From assembly GCA_022448955.1 (NCBI GenBank), contig JAKVCU010000054.1:1-64000 (forward strand): a stretch of 64,000 nucleotides of DNA, read 5' to 3'. Positions 9,521-20,341 of this stretch are shown piece after piece. The stretch comes from Saprospiraceae bacterium (lineage in GTDB: Bacteria > Bacteroidota > Bacteroidia > Chitinophagales > Saprospiraceae). The notes under the pieces were generated by a model. That model did not search any database, was not told where the DNA came from, and saw only the letters and a program-made list of their open reading frames with translations. Position numbers and translations under genes: made by a program. The stretch's first letter is position 1; every line of letters begins with the position of its first letter.

Positions 9521-9660
9521 GCTAAGCAAAATTGCTTGTGCGATAAAATGGTCAGGCTAAAATAGTAATTTGCTGACAATAGGAAAGTAATGCAATTTTT
9601 TGGAAGGGCTCAAAGCTTTCAGCCTTTGGCTAAAATTTTATGGTACCAATATTTAAAGCT
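9521..9660 (+). repeat. Repeat family A copy
   Basis: Begins GCTAAGCAAAATTGCTTGTG, continues with a GACAATAGGAAAG segment and TTTTTGGAAGGG, and ends AAAATTTTATGGTACCAAT. This matches the order of blocks in the copy at 21511-21712. Little else lies in this intergenic stretch. Confidence 0.5.
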
Positions 9661-9727
9661 TACTACTGAAGTCATCTAGCAAATACTATATTAGTGTTCG
9701 TTTGGAATTTATTAATTACTATTGATT

Positions 9728-11371
9728 ATGTCAAAATATATTTTGCTTCTCCTAAGTTTATTCACATTTGCTGCATGTACAAATGAAAGCCAGCAAGCTG
9801 ACACATCAGAAAAACAAGCTTCTACTATGACTTCCTACACGGATCTAGAAGTATTATTTAACAATTGGCGAAAGTTTGAAAACCCACCACGGTTTGAAGG
9901 TGCTCCCGATTATCGAAAAAGTACTTTTGAAGCCAGAAGACCAAGCTTTGAAAACCTCCAAGCACAATTAATCGCTTTTGACACCAGTGCTTGGACTAGA
10001 GCCCAAAAAGTTGATTGGAAAATCATTTGGGCAGAGATGAATGGTTATGATTTCAACCAACGCATTTTAAAACCATGGGAACGAGATCCTGCCTTTTATA
10101 AATCTGTTTGGACACACCGAAGTGATGTACCTGCCCACGAAGGCCCTACCCATCACGCCACAACCGAGTTGTGGACCTATGAATTTCCGCTTTCTGATTC
10201 CGAAAAGAAAAGATTGATCGATGATTTGAAAGTTATTCCGGCACTCAATAAACAAGCGGAGTCCAACCTAACTGGAAATGCTAAAGATTTGTTCATCACT
10301 GGTATAAGAGATATCAAAAGCCAAAGTACCGTACTTCAAATATTGTTAAAAAGAGAAGGGGTAAGTGATGATCAAGAACTAAGTAAAGCAGTCAAAGATG
10401 CTATCCAGTCGACCAATACCTTTGTCAAATGGCTAGAAGAAGAGTCCAAAAAGAAAGATGGCCCATCAGGAATTGGCAAGGAAAATTACACTTGGTACTT
10501 AAAAAATGTTCACCTAGTACCATTAAGTTGGGAAGATGAGTTGATGATTCTCAAAAGAGAATTAGCTAGGGCATGGTCTTCTCTAAAACTAGAAGAACAT
10601 CGCAATAGGGCTTTACCGAAACTAGTTGCTGCAGATTCACCGGAAGCTTATAATCAGTTGGCAGAGATATCTGCACAGAGTATTATGAAGTTTCTGGAAG
10701 AAGAAGATATCGTTACTGTAAAGTCTTATTGGGATGCTGCTCTAAGAGAACATCTAGGAGCTTATGTACCTGAAGACATACGTAATTTTTTCTGGATTAC
10801 GGCACATTATGATCCCCGTCCATTGTATTCACATTTCTACCATTGGTTTGAATTGGCGCGCATGGATACAGAGCCCCATGCCAGTTTAATTAGGCGTGGG
10901 CCATTGTTGTATAATATTTTTGATTCTAGAAATGAAGGTGTTGCTACAGCAGTCGAAGAGTCCTTTATGCAAGCTGGATTGTATGACGATAATCCACGCG
11001 TCCGCGAAATTGTTTATATCATGATTGCACAACGAGCTGCTAGAGGTATTGGTTCACTTTATGCACATGCCAATGAAATGACGATGGAAGAAGCGGGAGG
11101 TATTCATTCTGAATATACCCCAAGAGGATGGATGAAAACAGAAAAGGAATTGCTCATTTTTGAACAACATCTGTATTTGCGTCAGCCTGGATATGGAACC
11201 AGTTATATCACAGGTAAATATCTTTTTGAAAATGCTATGGCTGAATATGCTAGAATGAAAGAAGCTCAAGGGGAAGAATTTACGACAAAGGAGTTTCTGG
11301 ATCGCTTAAATGCTATCGGCAATATTCCAATAGCCTTAGGTCATTATGAACTGACTGGAATAGAACAATAG
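9728..11371 (+). CDS. DUF885 family lipoprotein, probable metallopeptidase
   Basis: 547 residues from the ATG at 9728; a TTG two codons earlier is less likely because [17 protein letters not shown] is a complete lipoprotein leader (lipobox FAAC). The C-terminal two thirds has DUF885 features: [13 protein letters not shown], corresponding to the family's EGW-A-x-E region, and the [13 protein letters not shown] stretch. DUF885 proteins are thought to be zinc peptidases related to M32-like folds; the first metal histidine of the usual HEGW motif is N here, so activity is uncertain. It is likely tethered to the periplasmic or outer membrane. It is monocistronic and ends at a strong terminator. 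Confidence 0.8.
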   Translation: MSKYILLLLSLFTFAACTNESQQADTSEKQASTMTSYTDLEVLFNNWRKFENPPRFEGAPDYRKSTFEARRPSFENLQAQLIAFDTSAWTRAQKVDWKIIWAEMNGYDFNQRILKPWERDPAFYKSVWTHRSDVPAHEGPTHHATTELWTYEFPLSDSEKKRLIDDLKVIPALNKQAESNLTGNAKDLFITGIRDIKSQSTVLQILLKREGVSDDQELSKAVKDAIQSTNTFVKWLEEESKKKDGPSGIGKENYTWYLKNVHLVPLSWEDELMILKRELARAWSSLKLEEHRNRALPKLVAADSPEAYNQLAEISAQSIMKFLEEEDIVTVKSYWDAALREHLGAYVPEDIRNFFWITAHYDPRPLYSHFYHWFELARMDTEPHASLIRRGPLLYNIFDSRNEGVATAVEESFMQAGLYDDNPRVREIVYIMIAQRAARGIGSLYAHANEMTMEEAGGIHSEYTPRGWMKTEKELLIFEQHLYLRQPGYGTSYITGKYLFENAMAEYARMKEAQGEEFTTKEFLDRLNAIGNIPIALGHYELTGIEQ

Positions 11372-11383
11372 TTTAAAAGTAGG

Positions 11384-11437
11384 AAGGATTATCCTATAAT
11401 TTGGCTACAACCAAATATAAGATAATCCTTTTTTTTA
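11384..11437 (+). terminator. Nested rho-independent terminator
   Basis: Outer stem AAGGATTATC (11384-11393) / GATAATCCTT (11421-11430) and an inner stem ATTTGG/CCAAAT, followed by an uninterrupted T-run. It ends the DUF885 gene just before the converging minus-strand adhesin gene. Confidence 0.85.
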
Positions 11438-11442
11438 TCCTT

Positions 11443-14400
11443 TTACCTCAAAAGCGTCAAATCCCCTCTTTCTATAATAATTTCTTGATTGATCATATCT
11501 CTGATTTCCATCTGAAAAATATAAACATCAGAGGGGACCGGCTTACCATTGTAGGTTCCATCCCAAGCATGCATATCATTGGAAGCGGCATGTATTTTTT
11601 GGCCCCAGCGATTAAAAATAATTAAAGATAATACTTCAAAGTTATCTCCATTCTGAACTAACTGAAAAACATCATTCATATTATCCCCATTAGGGGTAAA
11701 TACATTAGGAATAGCATAACTACAAGCACTTGATAAATCTTCAATGACTATTACAGAATCTATACTTACACAGGCTTCACCATTGACTATATTAATTACT
11801 TCAAGGAAATAAGTAGCCGCTCCACAGATAGTAGGGTTTAAAGTTGCTGCACCTTCTTCTATTTGTCCATTTCCTTCTACGGTCCAACTATAAGTAACAT
11901 TATCGCCAGTTGAAGAGTTCGTGGCATCTAAAGTGGTGCAAAAGTCTTCCTGACACTTAAGTGTCTCTGGCAATTCAATGATAGCATCCGTTACAATAAA
12001 CGCTAATTCCGTTTGTACAATACTATCACAAGCTTGAACAGAGACTAAGGTATCTATATAAATACCACTAGCAGTTTGTTCTTGGCCTTCTGCAAAATAG
12101 GTCTCCCCTTCACAGAGCTGGACAAAGAGGGAATCTATTGTAGGCATAATAAAATTGAGATCTGAGATAATAATGCTATCACAAGCTTGAGCAGAAAGTA
12201 AAGAGTCTATGTAAATGCCATTAGTCGTTTGCGCTGCCCCAGCAGCAAAGTAAGACTCCCCTTCACAAAGAGTAATCTCAAAAGTTTGGGAAGTAGATTC
12301 AATGAAGCCTAAGTTAGTCACAATGATACTATCACAGCCTTGAACGGAGCTTAAAGTATCTTGATAAAAACCAGTTTCAGTTTGGGCTGCTCCTCCAGCA
12401 AAGTACGATTCACCCTCGCAAATCAAGACGGCTAAGGTATCTAATGTAGCTGGAATAAGGGATAGTTCTGTAACAATAATACTATCACAGCCATTCAAAG
12501 CAGGAAAAACCTCTTCATAAATTCCAACTTCGGTCTGTTCTTCCCCATTGATGATATATGATTGACCTTCGCAAATTGCTACAAAAACTGAATCTATACT
12601 ATTGGTAGGATAAACATTATCTCCCGTACAAGCATATTGCAGATTAAAAGAACCTCCGGTTGAACCAGTAAAACCACAATAGGCTGTATTTAGGCCTTGA
12701 AAGCAGTTCTGGATGATGTCAAAAACACCTGTAATTTGAAGTACCCCATCAAAGAATATTTCGTAGGTATTAGTCGCTGGATTCCAATTGAAGGTGACTT
12801 CATGTTCTTGGCCATCTTCCAAATTGGGCATAATAGCAGGTCCTCCAATCGGATTGCTCATATCTCCATTGATATTTACAGCAATATGATCCTGAAAAGG
12901 GTCATTAAAGTTTGTATTTTGCCAAGTATCGAACTCTATAATGAAAGAATTATCAATTTCACTCGCACCAATGCCCCCTCCTGAAATTCCACAAGCATCC
13001 GACCCCATTATACTTTGATGATAAACCATACAAATTCCATCGGCACCACTATTATTATTCCCTAGATAAACAGTAATATTTTGACTAAATGGTTCTGAAA
13101 AGTCTACTAAATCGGCTGCCCATACGCAGCTTAATTGGGAAGTCTCTGCAGCGGTTAAATGGATACAGGAAAAGTCATAGTTTTGAGGCTCATAAAAAGC
13201 ATCCCCTATTAGGTGGTAGGTAGGAGATGTTAATGGCGTATCCTCTGGTAAACCATCAATGACTCCAGCAGAGGTAGGCGAAAAGTCCAAAAATAAGCCT
13301 GCATTACCTATATTACCATCAAAATCATTTAGAAAAACTAAGTAAATTTCTCCTTCCTGAACCTCTAAGGTACTCACAAAACCATCCCCGCCCTCTCCTT
13401 CACAAACATCGGCCACTAATTCATTATTGATAGGATTGATGTTAGTTAATCCTGTAAGTGTTGAATTGGTAGCTAAAGCTCCTGTACTGCGAATAGGTTG
13501 ATTGCTCTCGATATATTCGCACATAAGATCAAAGTTAGTTATCGGCCCCCAAACTTGAATATTGATATTAGACGCTTCCAGTTCATTCGCATTTTGGGCA
13601 ATAAAACCAAAATCCCCATCTGTCTGCGCCTGAAAAAAAAGCCAAGTATAATGTGCTTCGCCAACTCCTGGCCAACAAGCGTCGTTCATTCCTTCTTGAT
13701 AATAAGCTGGGTTAGCCAAAGATGATTGCGAAACGCCAAATAAATCAGGAAGCTCACCACAATTGTTTATTAACAAAGCATCTTCACATACCGGTCTGGC
13801 AGGTGCAGTAACTGGACAGTCTACGGTTTCAACGGATATATTATAATCTGTACAATTTTCATTGCTTACTAGGATGAAAATTTGTTCAAAAGGAGTCAAC
13901 TCAAGATTTGGAATGAATAAGGTGTCTGTGTTCGTATTTTGGGCGAAAGCCAAACAGTCTGTAGCAGATTCAGGGCAAGCATCATAAATAGAAAGGCCTG
14001 TATTCAAATCGGCCCCAGTGATCATAATAGCAATACACTCTTCACCAAATGCTGTATAAGTATAAACCACATCTTCTCCTGCTAATAGATCTTCATCCGG
14101 GATACAAGGGCCAGTCTGAACGTCATTTCCAGCACCACAGGTCGTTGTACCATTTGTAATAAATGGTAAATCAAAAATGTTAGACGTTTCTTCACAGGGG
14201 ATAAAGGTCGTTTCACATGCTTCTTGATCGCATTGCCATGACAATTCGAAACCGCCCTGAGTAACCGAAAAATCAGAAGAAAACTGGATAGTCACACAAT
14301 TAGTCCCTGCTTGAAAAGAAATATCACTTCCACTACTAGTCAAACTCCCCATCTGAGGCGCATTAGTATCTTCTCCTGCATAAAAAGTAAGGAAATCGTA

Positions 14401-15102
14401 GTTATTTTCAATTTGATAATCTGCTATTTCTAAACTAATACAATTGGTGAATACATCTGGACAAATGGTAAAAGTCAGATTTTCATTGTTCGAGTAATTA
14501 TTATCAGGGCCTCCTGAATCAAACAAAACCCCACTGCAGGCATCAGTGAAGTTTGTGGTTCCCATATTGTAAATAATATCTGGTTCTTTGATACATAATT
14601 CAAAATCTCCTGTATTCGAAGCAGCAGAAGCCGACCAGTCCTCTATTCTTAGATAGTAGGTAATACCTGGTGTTAAACCATTTATCACTAACTCAACATT
14701 TGTTTCTCCACTCATTGCAGAGGTACACGCTAATTCTTGCAGTTCATCTAAGGCACAAGCTCCTCGATATAAAGCAATTTGTGGTTGTAAGATAGAACCA
14801 TTAGGACCGTCTATACCATTTACTTGAATTTCAAAATCTGTAATTCCTCCTGCAAAAGGAACGAAAAATGAGAACCAAACATCGGTAGATGGCTGATTTC
14901 CATTAAAGCAAGTTGGAATATTGGAAGTAGCATTAGAAAATGGATTACTAGCTGTCGCTGTTACATTGGTAAATGTACCTATTACAGGGCAAATTGGTAC
15001 TACGCCCAAATCAATGGCAAATTCACACTCATCGTTAGCAGGTTGCGCAAAAAGGCTAGTACATACTCCTATTAGAAAAATAACTAAGCTTATTTTCTTC
15101 AT
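11443..15102 (-). CDS. Large secreted adhesin: CUB-like, L-type lectin-like, gliding C-terminal domain
   Basis: 1219 residues. A signal peptide (1-19) ends CTSLFAQ. Beta-rich segments follow, with a CUB-like domain at about 180-300 (CSGVLFDSGGPDNNYSNNEN, then CISLEIADYQI). Residues about 636-835 resemble an L-type (legume-type) lectin domain: CIHLTAAETSQLSCVWAADL, then FIIEFDTWQN and EHEVTFNWNPATNTYEIFFDG. Four near-identical modules of about 46 residues (834-1030) each read CEG-S-Y then CDSIIVT. A PKD-like domain (about 1035-1127) and a CHU_C gliding-associated C-terminal domain (YAIPNVFTPNGDNMNDVFQL onward) complete it. It is presumably exported by T9SS and surface-exposed; carbohydrate binding is inferred from the lectin-like part. 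Confidence 0.87.
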   Translation of the reverse strand: MKKISLVIFLIGVCTSLFAQPANDECEFAIDLGVVPICPVIGTFTNVTATASNPFSNATSNIPTCFNGNQPSTDVWFSFFVPFAGGITDFEIQVNGIDGPNGSILQPQIALYRGACALDELQELACTSAMSGETNVELVINGLTPGITYYLRIEDWSASAASNTGDFELCIKEPDIIYNMGTTNFTDACSGVLFDSGGPDNNYSNNENLTFTICPDVFTNCISLEIADYQIENNYDFLTFYAGEDTNAPQMGSLTSSGSDISFQAGTNCVTIQFSSDFSVTQGGFELSWQCDQEACETTFIPCEETSNIFDLPFITNGTTTCGAGNDVQTGPCIPDEDLLAGEDVVYTYTAFGEECIAIMITGADLNTGLSIYDACPESATDCLAFAQNTNTDTLFIPNLELTPFEQIFILVSNENCTDYNISVETVDCPVTAPARPVCEDALLINNCGELPDLFGVSQSSLANPAYYQEGMNDACWPGVGEAHYTWLFFQAQTDGDFGFIAQNANELEASNINIQVWGPITNFDLMCEYIESNQPIRSTGALATNSTLTGLTNINPINNELVADVCEGEGGDGFVSTLEVQEGEIYLVFLNDFDGNIGNAGLFLDFSPTSAGVIDGLPEDTPLTSPTYHLIGDAFYEPQNYDFSCIHLTAAETSQLSCVWAADLVDFSEPFSQNITVYLGNNNSGADGICMVYHQSIMGSDACGISGGGIGASEIDNSFIIEFDTWQNTNFNDPFQDHIAVNINGDMSNPIGGPAIMPNLEDGQEHEVTFNWNPATNTYEIFFDGVLQITGVFDIIQNCFQGLNTAYCGFTGSTGGSFNLQYACTGDNVYPTNSIDSVFVAICEGQSYIINGEEQTEVGIYEEVFPALNGCDSIIVTELSLIPATLDTLAVLICEGESYFAGGAAQTETGFYQDTLSSVQGCDSIIVTNLGFIESTSQTFEITLCEGESYFAAGAAQTTNGIYIDSLLSAQACDSIIISDLNFIMPTIDSLFVQLCEGETYFAEGQEQTASGIYIDTLVSVQACDSIVQTELAFIVTDAIIELPETLKCQEDFCTTLDATNSSTGDNVTYSWTVEGNGQIEEGAATLNPTICGAATYFLEVINIVNGEACVSIDSVIVIEDLSSACSYAIPNVFTPNGDNMNDVFQLVQNGDNFEVLSLIIFNRWGQKIHAASNDMHAWDGTYNGKPVPSDVYIFQMEIRDMINQEIIIERGDLTLLR

Positions 15103-16365
15103 AATGTTGGTTTTCGTAAAGCTTCTTCTAGAATAGCTTAGAATATATCTCTAAATATAAATAAGTATGACAACTAAAGCCATTCATCAATCAGCTAATT
15201 TTTTTCGACTAAGTTGGCTTGGATAGTAGCTATTTCTCAAAGTATTACTATAAGAATCTAGGAGGTCACCATTTGCTTGTAATACTTCTCCCTAAAGCAA
15301 AGTAGTATAACAGCATATACAAAAAATAAAGAGGTATAGCTGATTACCTTAGCAATATGGTAGTATCAGAAATAGAGCCTGGTACCCTCAAGAAAACATA
15401 TAAGATATTGGCAATCAACAATGAAGCTAAGAGCATGTGTAAATTCTCTACTGACTGAAAACCAATGCTTTGAAAACTATGGCATCCGATTGGATCAGCC
15501 ACTTAGCTCGCTAAGCTCCATCACGAAGCCTTAGTCAAAACCCTACCTTTGCTGGTAGGCAGGCTCGAATCATTAATTATCACTTTCTTTAGTAATGTTT
15601 AAAATCTACTAAGTTACTATTTTCGATCTGTGGGGAAATTTCTCCTACAATTAGGTAAAACTAAAAATCAGTGTTTAGGGAGTTTAACTAGTATTTAGAT
15701 TATTATCATATGTGTATTTTAACAGAATCGTAAGGCTTTATACTTTAGCAGTAATTCCTATCCGCCTAATGGGTGAAAGATCGCAGAACTAAACTCTGTA
15801 GTATCTTTCGGATTGGACTGGATCGCATTCGCCTTAATATTTTGAATCATCTAAGATTAGAAGCCGAAATCAGCATTTTGCCTTGTACTTAGGAGTAAAG
15901 TTATAGACGGATTTAAACTTAAAAAATAGTGGCTTGATACAGTAAAGGCTTATTGATCATTCTTTATAATTGTAAATAATGCTCAAAGATCAGAATAGAA
16001 TAAAACAAAAAATCATGGTGAATAAACTGTTATATTTTTTTTTGGGCATTTAATCAAAAAAAATATTGGTCCATCCTTTATAATTTATATTTTAGTATGG
16101 ATGCATTACTTTTTATTTGAATTAGCACAAAAACTACAGGGTTTTAATATCCCAAAACCAAACTCAACAATTAAAAACATATAAATCAGCTTAAACTTTT
16201 CTAATATCTAGGGTTCAGATGCATTGATATAGGTCCCTCCAATTGAATAAAAAAGTTTATAGCTTGTAATTTAGAATTAAACCCTTTATTTCTTAGACTA
16301 GAATTTAATCATTCACTTTTATAGTGGAGAAGTAATGGCGCTTTATAGATCCTAAACAAATAGTT
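15103..16365. other. Long gene-free gap
   Basis: 1.26 kb between divergent genes (adhesin and TPR kinase). It contains a family B repeat (15431-15575) and a GAAAGAT...ATCTTTC hairpin near 15775-15811. No supported gene. The last 300 bp are AT-rich and should hold the kinase promoter; TATAGCTTG near 16258 is a weak -7-like match. Confidence 0.5.
15431..15575 (+). repeat. Repeat family B copy
   Basis: Starts GAGCATGTGTAAATTCTCTA, then CTGAAAACCAATGCTTTGAA, a GGATCAG...AGCTCGCTAAG block, and ends with AACCCTACCTTTGCTGGTAG. It aligns almost end to end with the complement of 57700-57848. Shorter copies are at 18424-18550 and 21720-21835. Confidence 0.65.
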
Positions 16366-18411
16366 ATGCATAGAACTTCTTTCTTTAGGTTGGGGCTGTT
16401 GCCCATTTATCTGGTTTGCCTTTTTCTGAATTTTTTTTGGTTCAAAGAGGTTATTTTCTTTGAGCACACTCCTCCACTCATAAGTAAAAGTTTGCCAGAA
16501 CACTCTTCGAATTATTCATTAAAAAAGGGCGACAGTTCAGCATACTTGATATCATATGCGAAAATGCCAGAAAGATTCCCCTCTTACCATAAAAAATCAC
16601 AGCAAGCAGAATCAGAGGAGGCTTTCAAATTAGCGAAAGAGCAATACGAAAAGGGAAAGAGATATCAACTTGTAGGTAAGTTGGATAGTGCTAAGTACTA
16701 CATATACAGTGCTTTTAGTAAATCAAAAGATTTCAAATTCAAATACTTCAGCACACTAAACTGGATAATCGATCTAGGTATCATTTACCAAGAACAGGAC
16801 AGTATTCTATCAAGTATTGAATGCTATACAAAATCAATTGAAATAATTGAAAAAATTCCTACCTGTAAGGTTTCTACGTTCTTACAGAATTATCATCAAC
16901 CTTATTTAAACCTTGCTGAGATTTATAGCAATTTAGGGTTAAAACAAGAAGCTCAGTTTTACTCCAATCGTGCGCTGGTAAAAAGTGACGAAATAGGCCT
17001 AGCAAAACCCATCGTTCAATCCATTATCTCTGTCATTAACCAAAAACCTACTATTAATGGAACCAAACTCCATTTTGATAGAGGATATCATATTAGTCAA
17101 TATTTAGACGACCCTATGTTAAGATATCAGCTATTACGAACAATGAGTCAGATTTGTATCGATTCCTCAGAATTAAAATTAGCCCGAAAGAGTATTACTG
17201 AAAACTATGATTTGGCAAAAAAATTAAAAAATAAAGATGCTTTAAATTGGATAAAACTTCAGCAAGCATCGCTCCTATACATCGATAAATCCTTCGTGGA
17301 ATCATTTAAATTAGCGAAAGAGTTGCAAGAATACTATGAGGCTAACCATAACAATAAGTTTCTGGAGCTAATATACCATAACCTAAGTCTCAATTTCGAA
17401 TCTAAAGGCCAAATAGATAGCTCCCTTTATTTTGCCAACAAAGCATCTTATCACAGCAATTTACTTAAGAATGATCAATACATCCTGTCGACTATCAGTA
17501 GATATTTGGCTTCCAAGGACAAGCAAAGGTCTATTTTGAAAAAACTAGAACAGCAAAATTTAGAAAATTTAGCCTTTAAGGCAAAAGTTAAGGCGAAAAG
17601 AAGTTATTATATATCCATACTATCCGTAATATTTTCAACCATATTGCTAATATCTTTTGGATACATTTATCTGCAAAAAAACTGGTACACTTTAAGATTA
17701 AAAATATTAAATAAAGATTTGCAAAATGAAGAGAAAAAGCTGAATAGCACGAATAAAAAGTTAAAAAATTTCACCAATGTCATTTCTCATGATATTCTTT
17801 CTAATCTGTATATCGTACTTTCTGCTAGCAACATTTTTAAAGATACCAAGGACAGGGAAAATAATCTAGAACAATATTTCAATATAACCCAACAAACCAG
17901 TATTGAATTAACAGAGTATTGCGGAAATTTATTGAAAGAAACTCAATCTACATCTTTTCATAACTCCATAAGGGTTGATCCCAATCCAATATTAGAGAAA
18001 GTGCTCAATAGATTCAAGAGTATTTTAGTGAAGCATAACTTCAATATAGAAAAAAGTGCTCTATCTAATACTCATTTATCTGTGGCTACCCTAGAGCAAC
18101 TATTCCAAAACCTAATCTCTAACTCCATTCGGTATGCATCCTCACCTAGCATGCCGAAGATAAAGATTACTGAAAAGATCAATGATTCCAATTATTTAGA
18201 GTGGCATTTTAAAGATAATGGCCCTGGTATCAGAGATTCTGTTGCTAAACAGTTATTTCTATTAAAAAAGAAAGATATAAAGGTAAATGGTAGCCAACAA
18301 ATGGGGCTTGCTCTTTTGAAAGAATCATTAAATAATCAAGGAGCAAATATCTTGCTGAGTAATCATCATGAACAAGGGGCACATTTTATAATACAGATCC
18401 CTTATCATTAG
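16366..18411 (+). CDS. TPR-containing membrane sensor histidine kinase
   Basis: 681 residues. An N-terminal hydrophobic helix (about 9-28) exports a TPR-type helical region (about 75-390). A second transmembrane helix (about 418-440) leads to a short coiled coil. The dimerisation/phosphoacceptor helix has H475 in FTNVISHDILSN. The ATPase domain has an N-box (LFQNLISNSIRYA, about 580-592), G1 (DNGPGI, about 617) and G2 (GSQQMGLALLKES), and ends soon after. It autophosphorylates and passes phosphate to a response regulator; the LytTR regulator at 22.05 kb is the nearest candidate. The periplasmic TPRs probably sense a protein or envelope signal. Confidence 0.88.
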   Translation: MHRTSFFRLGLLPIYLVCLFLNFFWFKEVIFFEHTPPLISKSLPEHSSNYSLKKGDSSAYLISYAKMPERFPSYHKKSQQAESEEAFKLAKEQYEKGKRYQLVGKLDSAKYYIYSAFSKSKDFKFKYFSTLNWIIDLGIIYQEQDSILSSIECYTKSIEIIEKIPTCKVSTFLQNYHQPYLNLAEIYSNLGLKQEAQFYSNRALVKSDEIGLAKPIVQSIISVINQKPTINGTKLHFDRGYHISQYLDDPMLRYQLLRTMSQICIDSSELKLARKSITENYDLAKKLKNKDALNWIKLQQASLLYIDKSFVESFKLAKELQEYYEANHNNKFLELIYHNLSLNFESKGQIDSSLYFANKASYHSNLLKNDQYILSTISRYLASKDKQRSILKKLEQQNLENLAFKAKVKAKRSYYISILSVIFSTILLISFGYIYLQKNWYTLRLKILNKDLQNEEKKLNSTNKKLKNFTNVISHDILSNLYIVLSASNIFKDTKDRENNLEQYFNITQQTSIELTEYCGNLLKETQSTSFHNSIRVDPNPILEKVLNRFKSILVKHNFNIEKSALSNTHLSVATLEQLFQNLISNSIRYASSPSMPKIKITEKINDSNYLEWHFKDNGPGIRDSVAKQLFLLKKKDIKVNGSQQMGLALLKESLNNQGANILLSNHHEQGAHFIIQIPYH

Positions 18412-18423
18412 AATAACATAAAA

Positions 18424-18550
18424 GTATGTTTAAACTCTCTACTTCTTGAAAACGAAAGATTTAAAACGATAGCGTCCGATTGAATCAATTGATTAGTCCG
18501 CTAAATACCTTTATTAATGAATAGCTAGGACTTTAAAGGTTAATGGTCCT
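18424..18550 (+). repeat. Repeat family B copy (short)
   Basis: TATGTTTAAACTCTCTACTT, then TTGAAAACGAAAGATTTAAA and GCGTCCGATTGAATCAATTG, match the left two thirds of the full copies. The CCCTACC tail is absent. It separates the two kinase genes. Confidence 0.55.
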
Positions 18551-18607
18551 TTAAATAAAATTTTAACATACTCACATTGATCTGACCACCATAGAAAGAA
18601 AGGTTAT

Positions 18608-20341
18608 ATGAAAATACCACAAATAAAGAAAAGCTCAATTCTACTATTTTTTTGGAGTATATTCTTCTTCGGAAATATGTCAGATTTCTATGCTCAATCA
18701 GATACGCCTAGTATAGAAAAAGCATCTAACCTTTGGTATAACACCTCTGAAAATGATACTCTTTTTGCTGGTATTAAGAGAATGCGTGCCGGTATATCAA
18801 TAGCAAGTTACTATGCAAATAACCAACTTGACTCACTGATGAATATTGCACTAGAAATGAAAAGAATTGGAGAAAAGTTCAATAAAAAGAGGTGGTTATT
18901 CCATGCCAATCAAAAAATATCTAAATACTATTTTTTAAAAAATGAAGTTGATTCTTGCCTAATCTATTTAGAAAGGGCAAAAATAAATATAGAAAAAAAA
19001 TATCCTTACTTAAAGGCCTGGTACTTATCCAATATAGCCAGAGCTTACAGCACATTATTAAACGATATTGAGCAGGCAGAACACTACTATCTGGCATGTT
19101 TACAAGTCGCTGAAACTCATAATATAGATTATTTTAAACGTTTTGCCTATTTTGGCCTTGCAGATATATATCATAAAAAAAATGATTATTTAAAAGCACT
19201 AAATTATTGTTTTAAAACGGTTAAGCTAAAAGGTAAGAGGCTGGATAGACAAAAAATCGCATTGGCTCGAATAGCCTTAATTTATGAGGAGTTAGGCTTA
19301 AAAGAATATGCAAAAGATATATATTCATCAACGAATGAACTGTTTTACAAACCAAACAATGATGATGATCCTATTCAAAAAGTAAAAAACTATGAAATTC
19401 TATTAACTGGCCCCGCAAGCTTAAAAGAAGCAAAAGCATATTTCGATAAAGGAATATCCATCATTGATTCAATTTCACTAGCAGAATATTTTAGATTATC
19501 CTTTTTGCACAAATTAGGTCATAAGTACCAAGAAAATAATAACTATGATGAAGCTCTAAAATATTTTAAAGAATGTCTTAATCGCGCTCAGAAAAATGGA
19601 AATATACCTTACCAACAAACTACATATTTACCTTTAGCACAGATCTACCTTAAGAAAGGAGAATTTACCCTTTCCCTCAAAAACTGTCGTCAAGCTGAGC
19701 AATTTTTTGGAAAAACGAAAAAGTCAGATGGATACAACCAATGCTCCTATGAATTATACAAAACCTTTAGCAAAAATTTTGAAAACTTAGGGCAATTAGA
19801 TAGCGCCTTGCATTACCTGAGGAAAAGTGAAGTCTTATTAAATTTTTCAAATCATGCTGAACTAACGAAAGCTGTTATTTCACAATATTTAAAATTTAAA
19901 GAAGAGCAAATAAACGAAATTATAAAAATTAAAAAACGCAATGCACAAAAGACAGCTAAAATGGCAGCAATCAATAGACAGAAATTTAATTATATAATAG
20001 GCTTAATACTCTTATTCACCATTATTTTTTCTAGTATATTTGTTACCCACCTCAGACAAAAAAATAATTTTAACAAACAATTAGAAAACAATAACCAAGA
20101 ATTAAAACTTAAGAAAGATAACTTAAAAAGACTAAACGAAGATCTTAATAATAAAAGCTATGTTGTTTCTCATAGGATCCACACAGAGTTGATCAGCATT
20201 ATTAGTCTTGGTAAAGAAATAAGTTCGAAAGGACTTAAAATAAGTGAAAAAGATCTACTGAATTATTACCAACTTTCAAGCACCAAATTCCGAATTTTAA
20301 AAGATTATTGTAAAGATATCCTAACCCAAAAGCACGATTAA
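18608..20341 (+). CDS. TPR sensor kinase truncated after the phosphoacceptor helix
   Basis: 577 residues with the same plan as the upstream kinase: signal or anchor helix at about 8-30, TPR-like helical repeats (about 60-420), a transmembrane helix (about 463-482), a coiled coil, and a dimerisation-like helix with H in YVVSHRIHTELIS (about residue 521). The protein ends 50 residues later at CKDILTQKHD, where the upstream paralogue continues CGNLLKETQS into its ATPase domain. There is no ATPase domain here or downstream. A decayed IS701-type element begins within about 15 bp of the stop, so insertion may have cut off the 3' part. Alternatively it is a natural kinase-less partner of its neighbour. 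Confidence 0.82.
   Translation: MKIPQIKKSSILLFFWSIFFFGNMSDFYAQSDTPSIEKASNLWYNTSENDTLFAGIKRMRAGISIASYYANNQLDSLMNIALEMKRIGEKFNKKRWLFHANQKISKYYFLKNEVDSCLIYLERAKINIEKKYPYLKAWYLSNIARAYSTLLNDIEQAEHYYLACLQVAETHNIDYFKRFAYFGLADIYHKKNDYLKALNYCFKTVKLKGKRLDRQKIALARIALIYEELGLKEYAKDIYSSTNELFYKPNNDDDPIQKVKNYEILLTGPASLKEAKAYFDKGISIIDSISLAEYFRLSFLHKLGHKYQENNNYDEALKYFKECLNRAQKNGNIPYQQTTYLPLAQIYLKKGEFTLSLKNCRQAEQFFGKTKKSDGYNQCSYELYKTFSKNFENLGQLDSALHYLRKSEVLLNFSNHAELTKAVISQYLKFKEEQINEIIKIKKRNAQKTAKMAAINRQKFNYIIGLILLFTIIFSSIFVTHLRQKNNFNKQLENNNQELKLKKDNLKRLNEDLNNKSYVVSHRIHTELISIISLGKEISSKGLKISEKDLLNYYQLSSTKFRILKDYCKDILTQKHD

Noticed and set aside
11443-15102. Tandem repeats in the adhesin considered as a CRISPR-like array
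   Set aside because: The repeats are in frame, about 138 bp long and encode homologous protein modules. No CRISPR array or cas gene was seen in the window.
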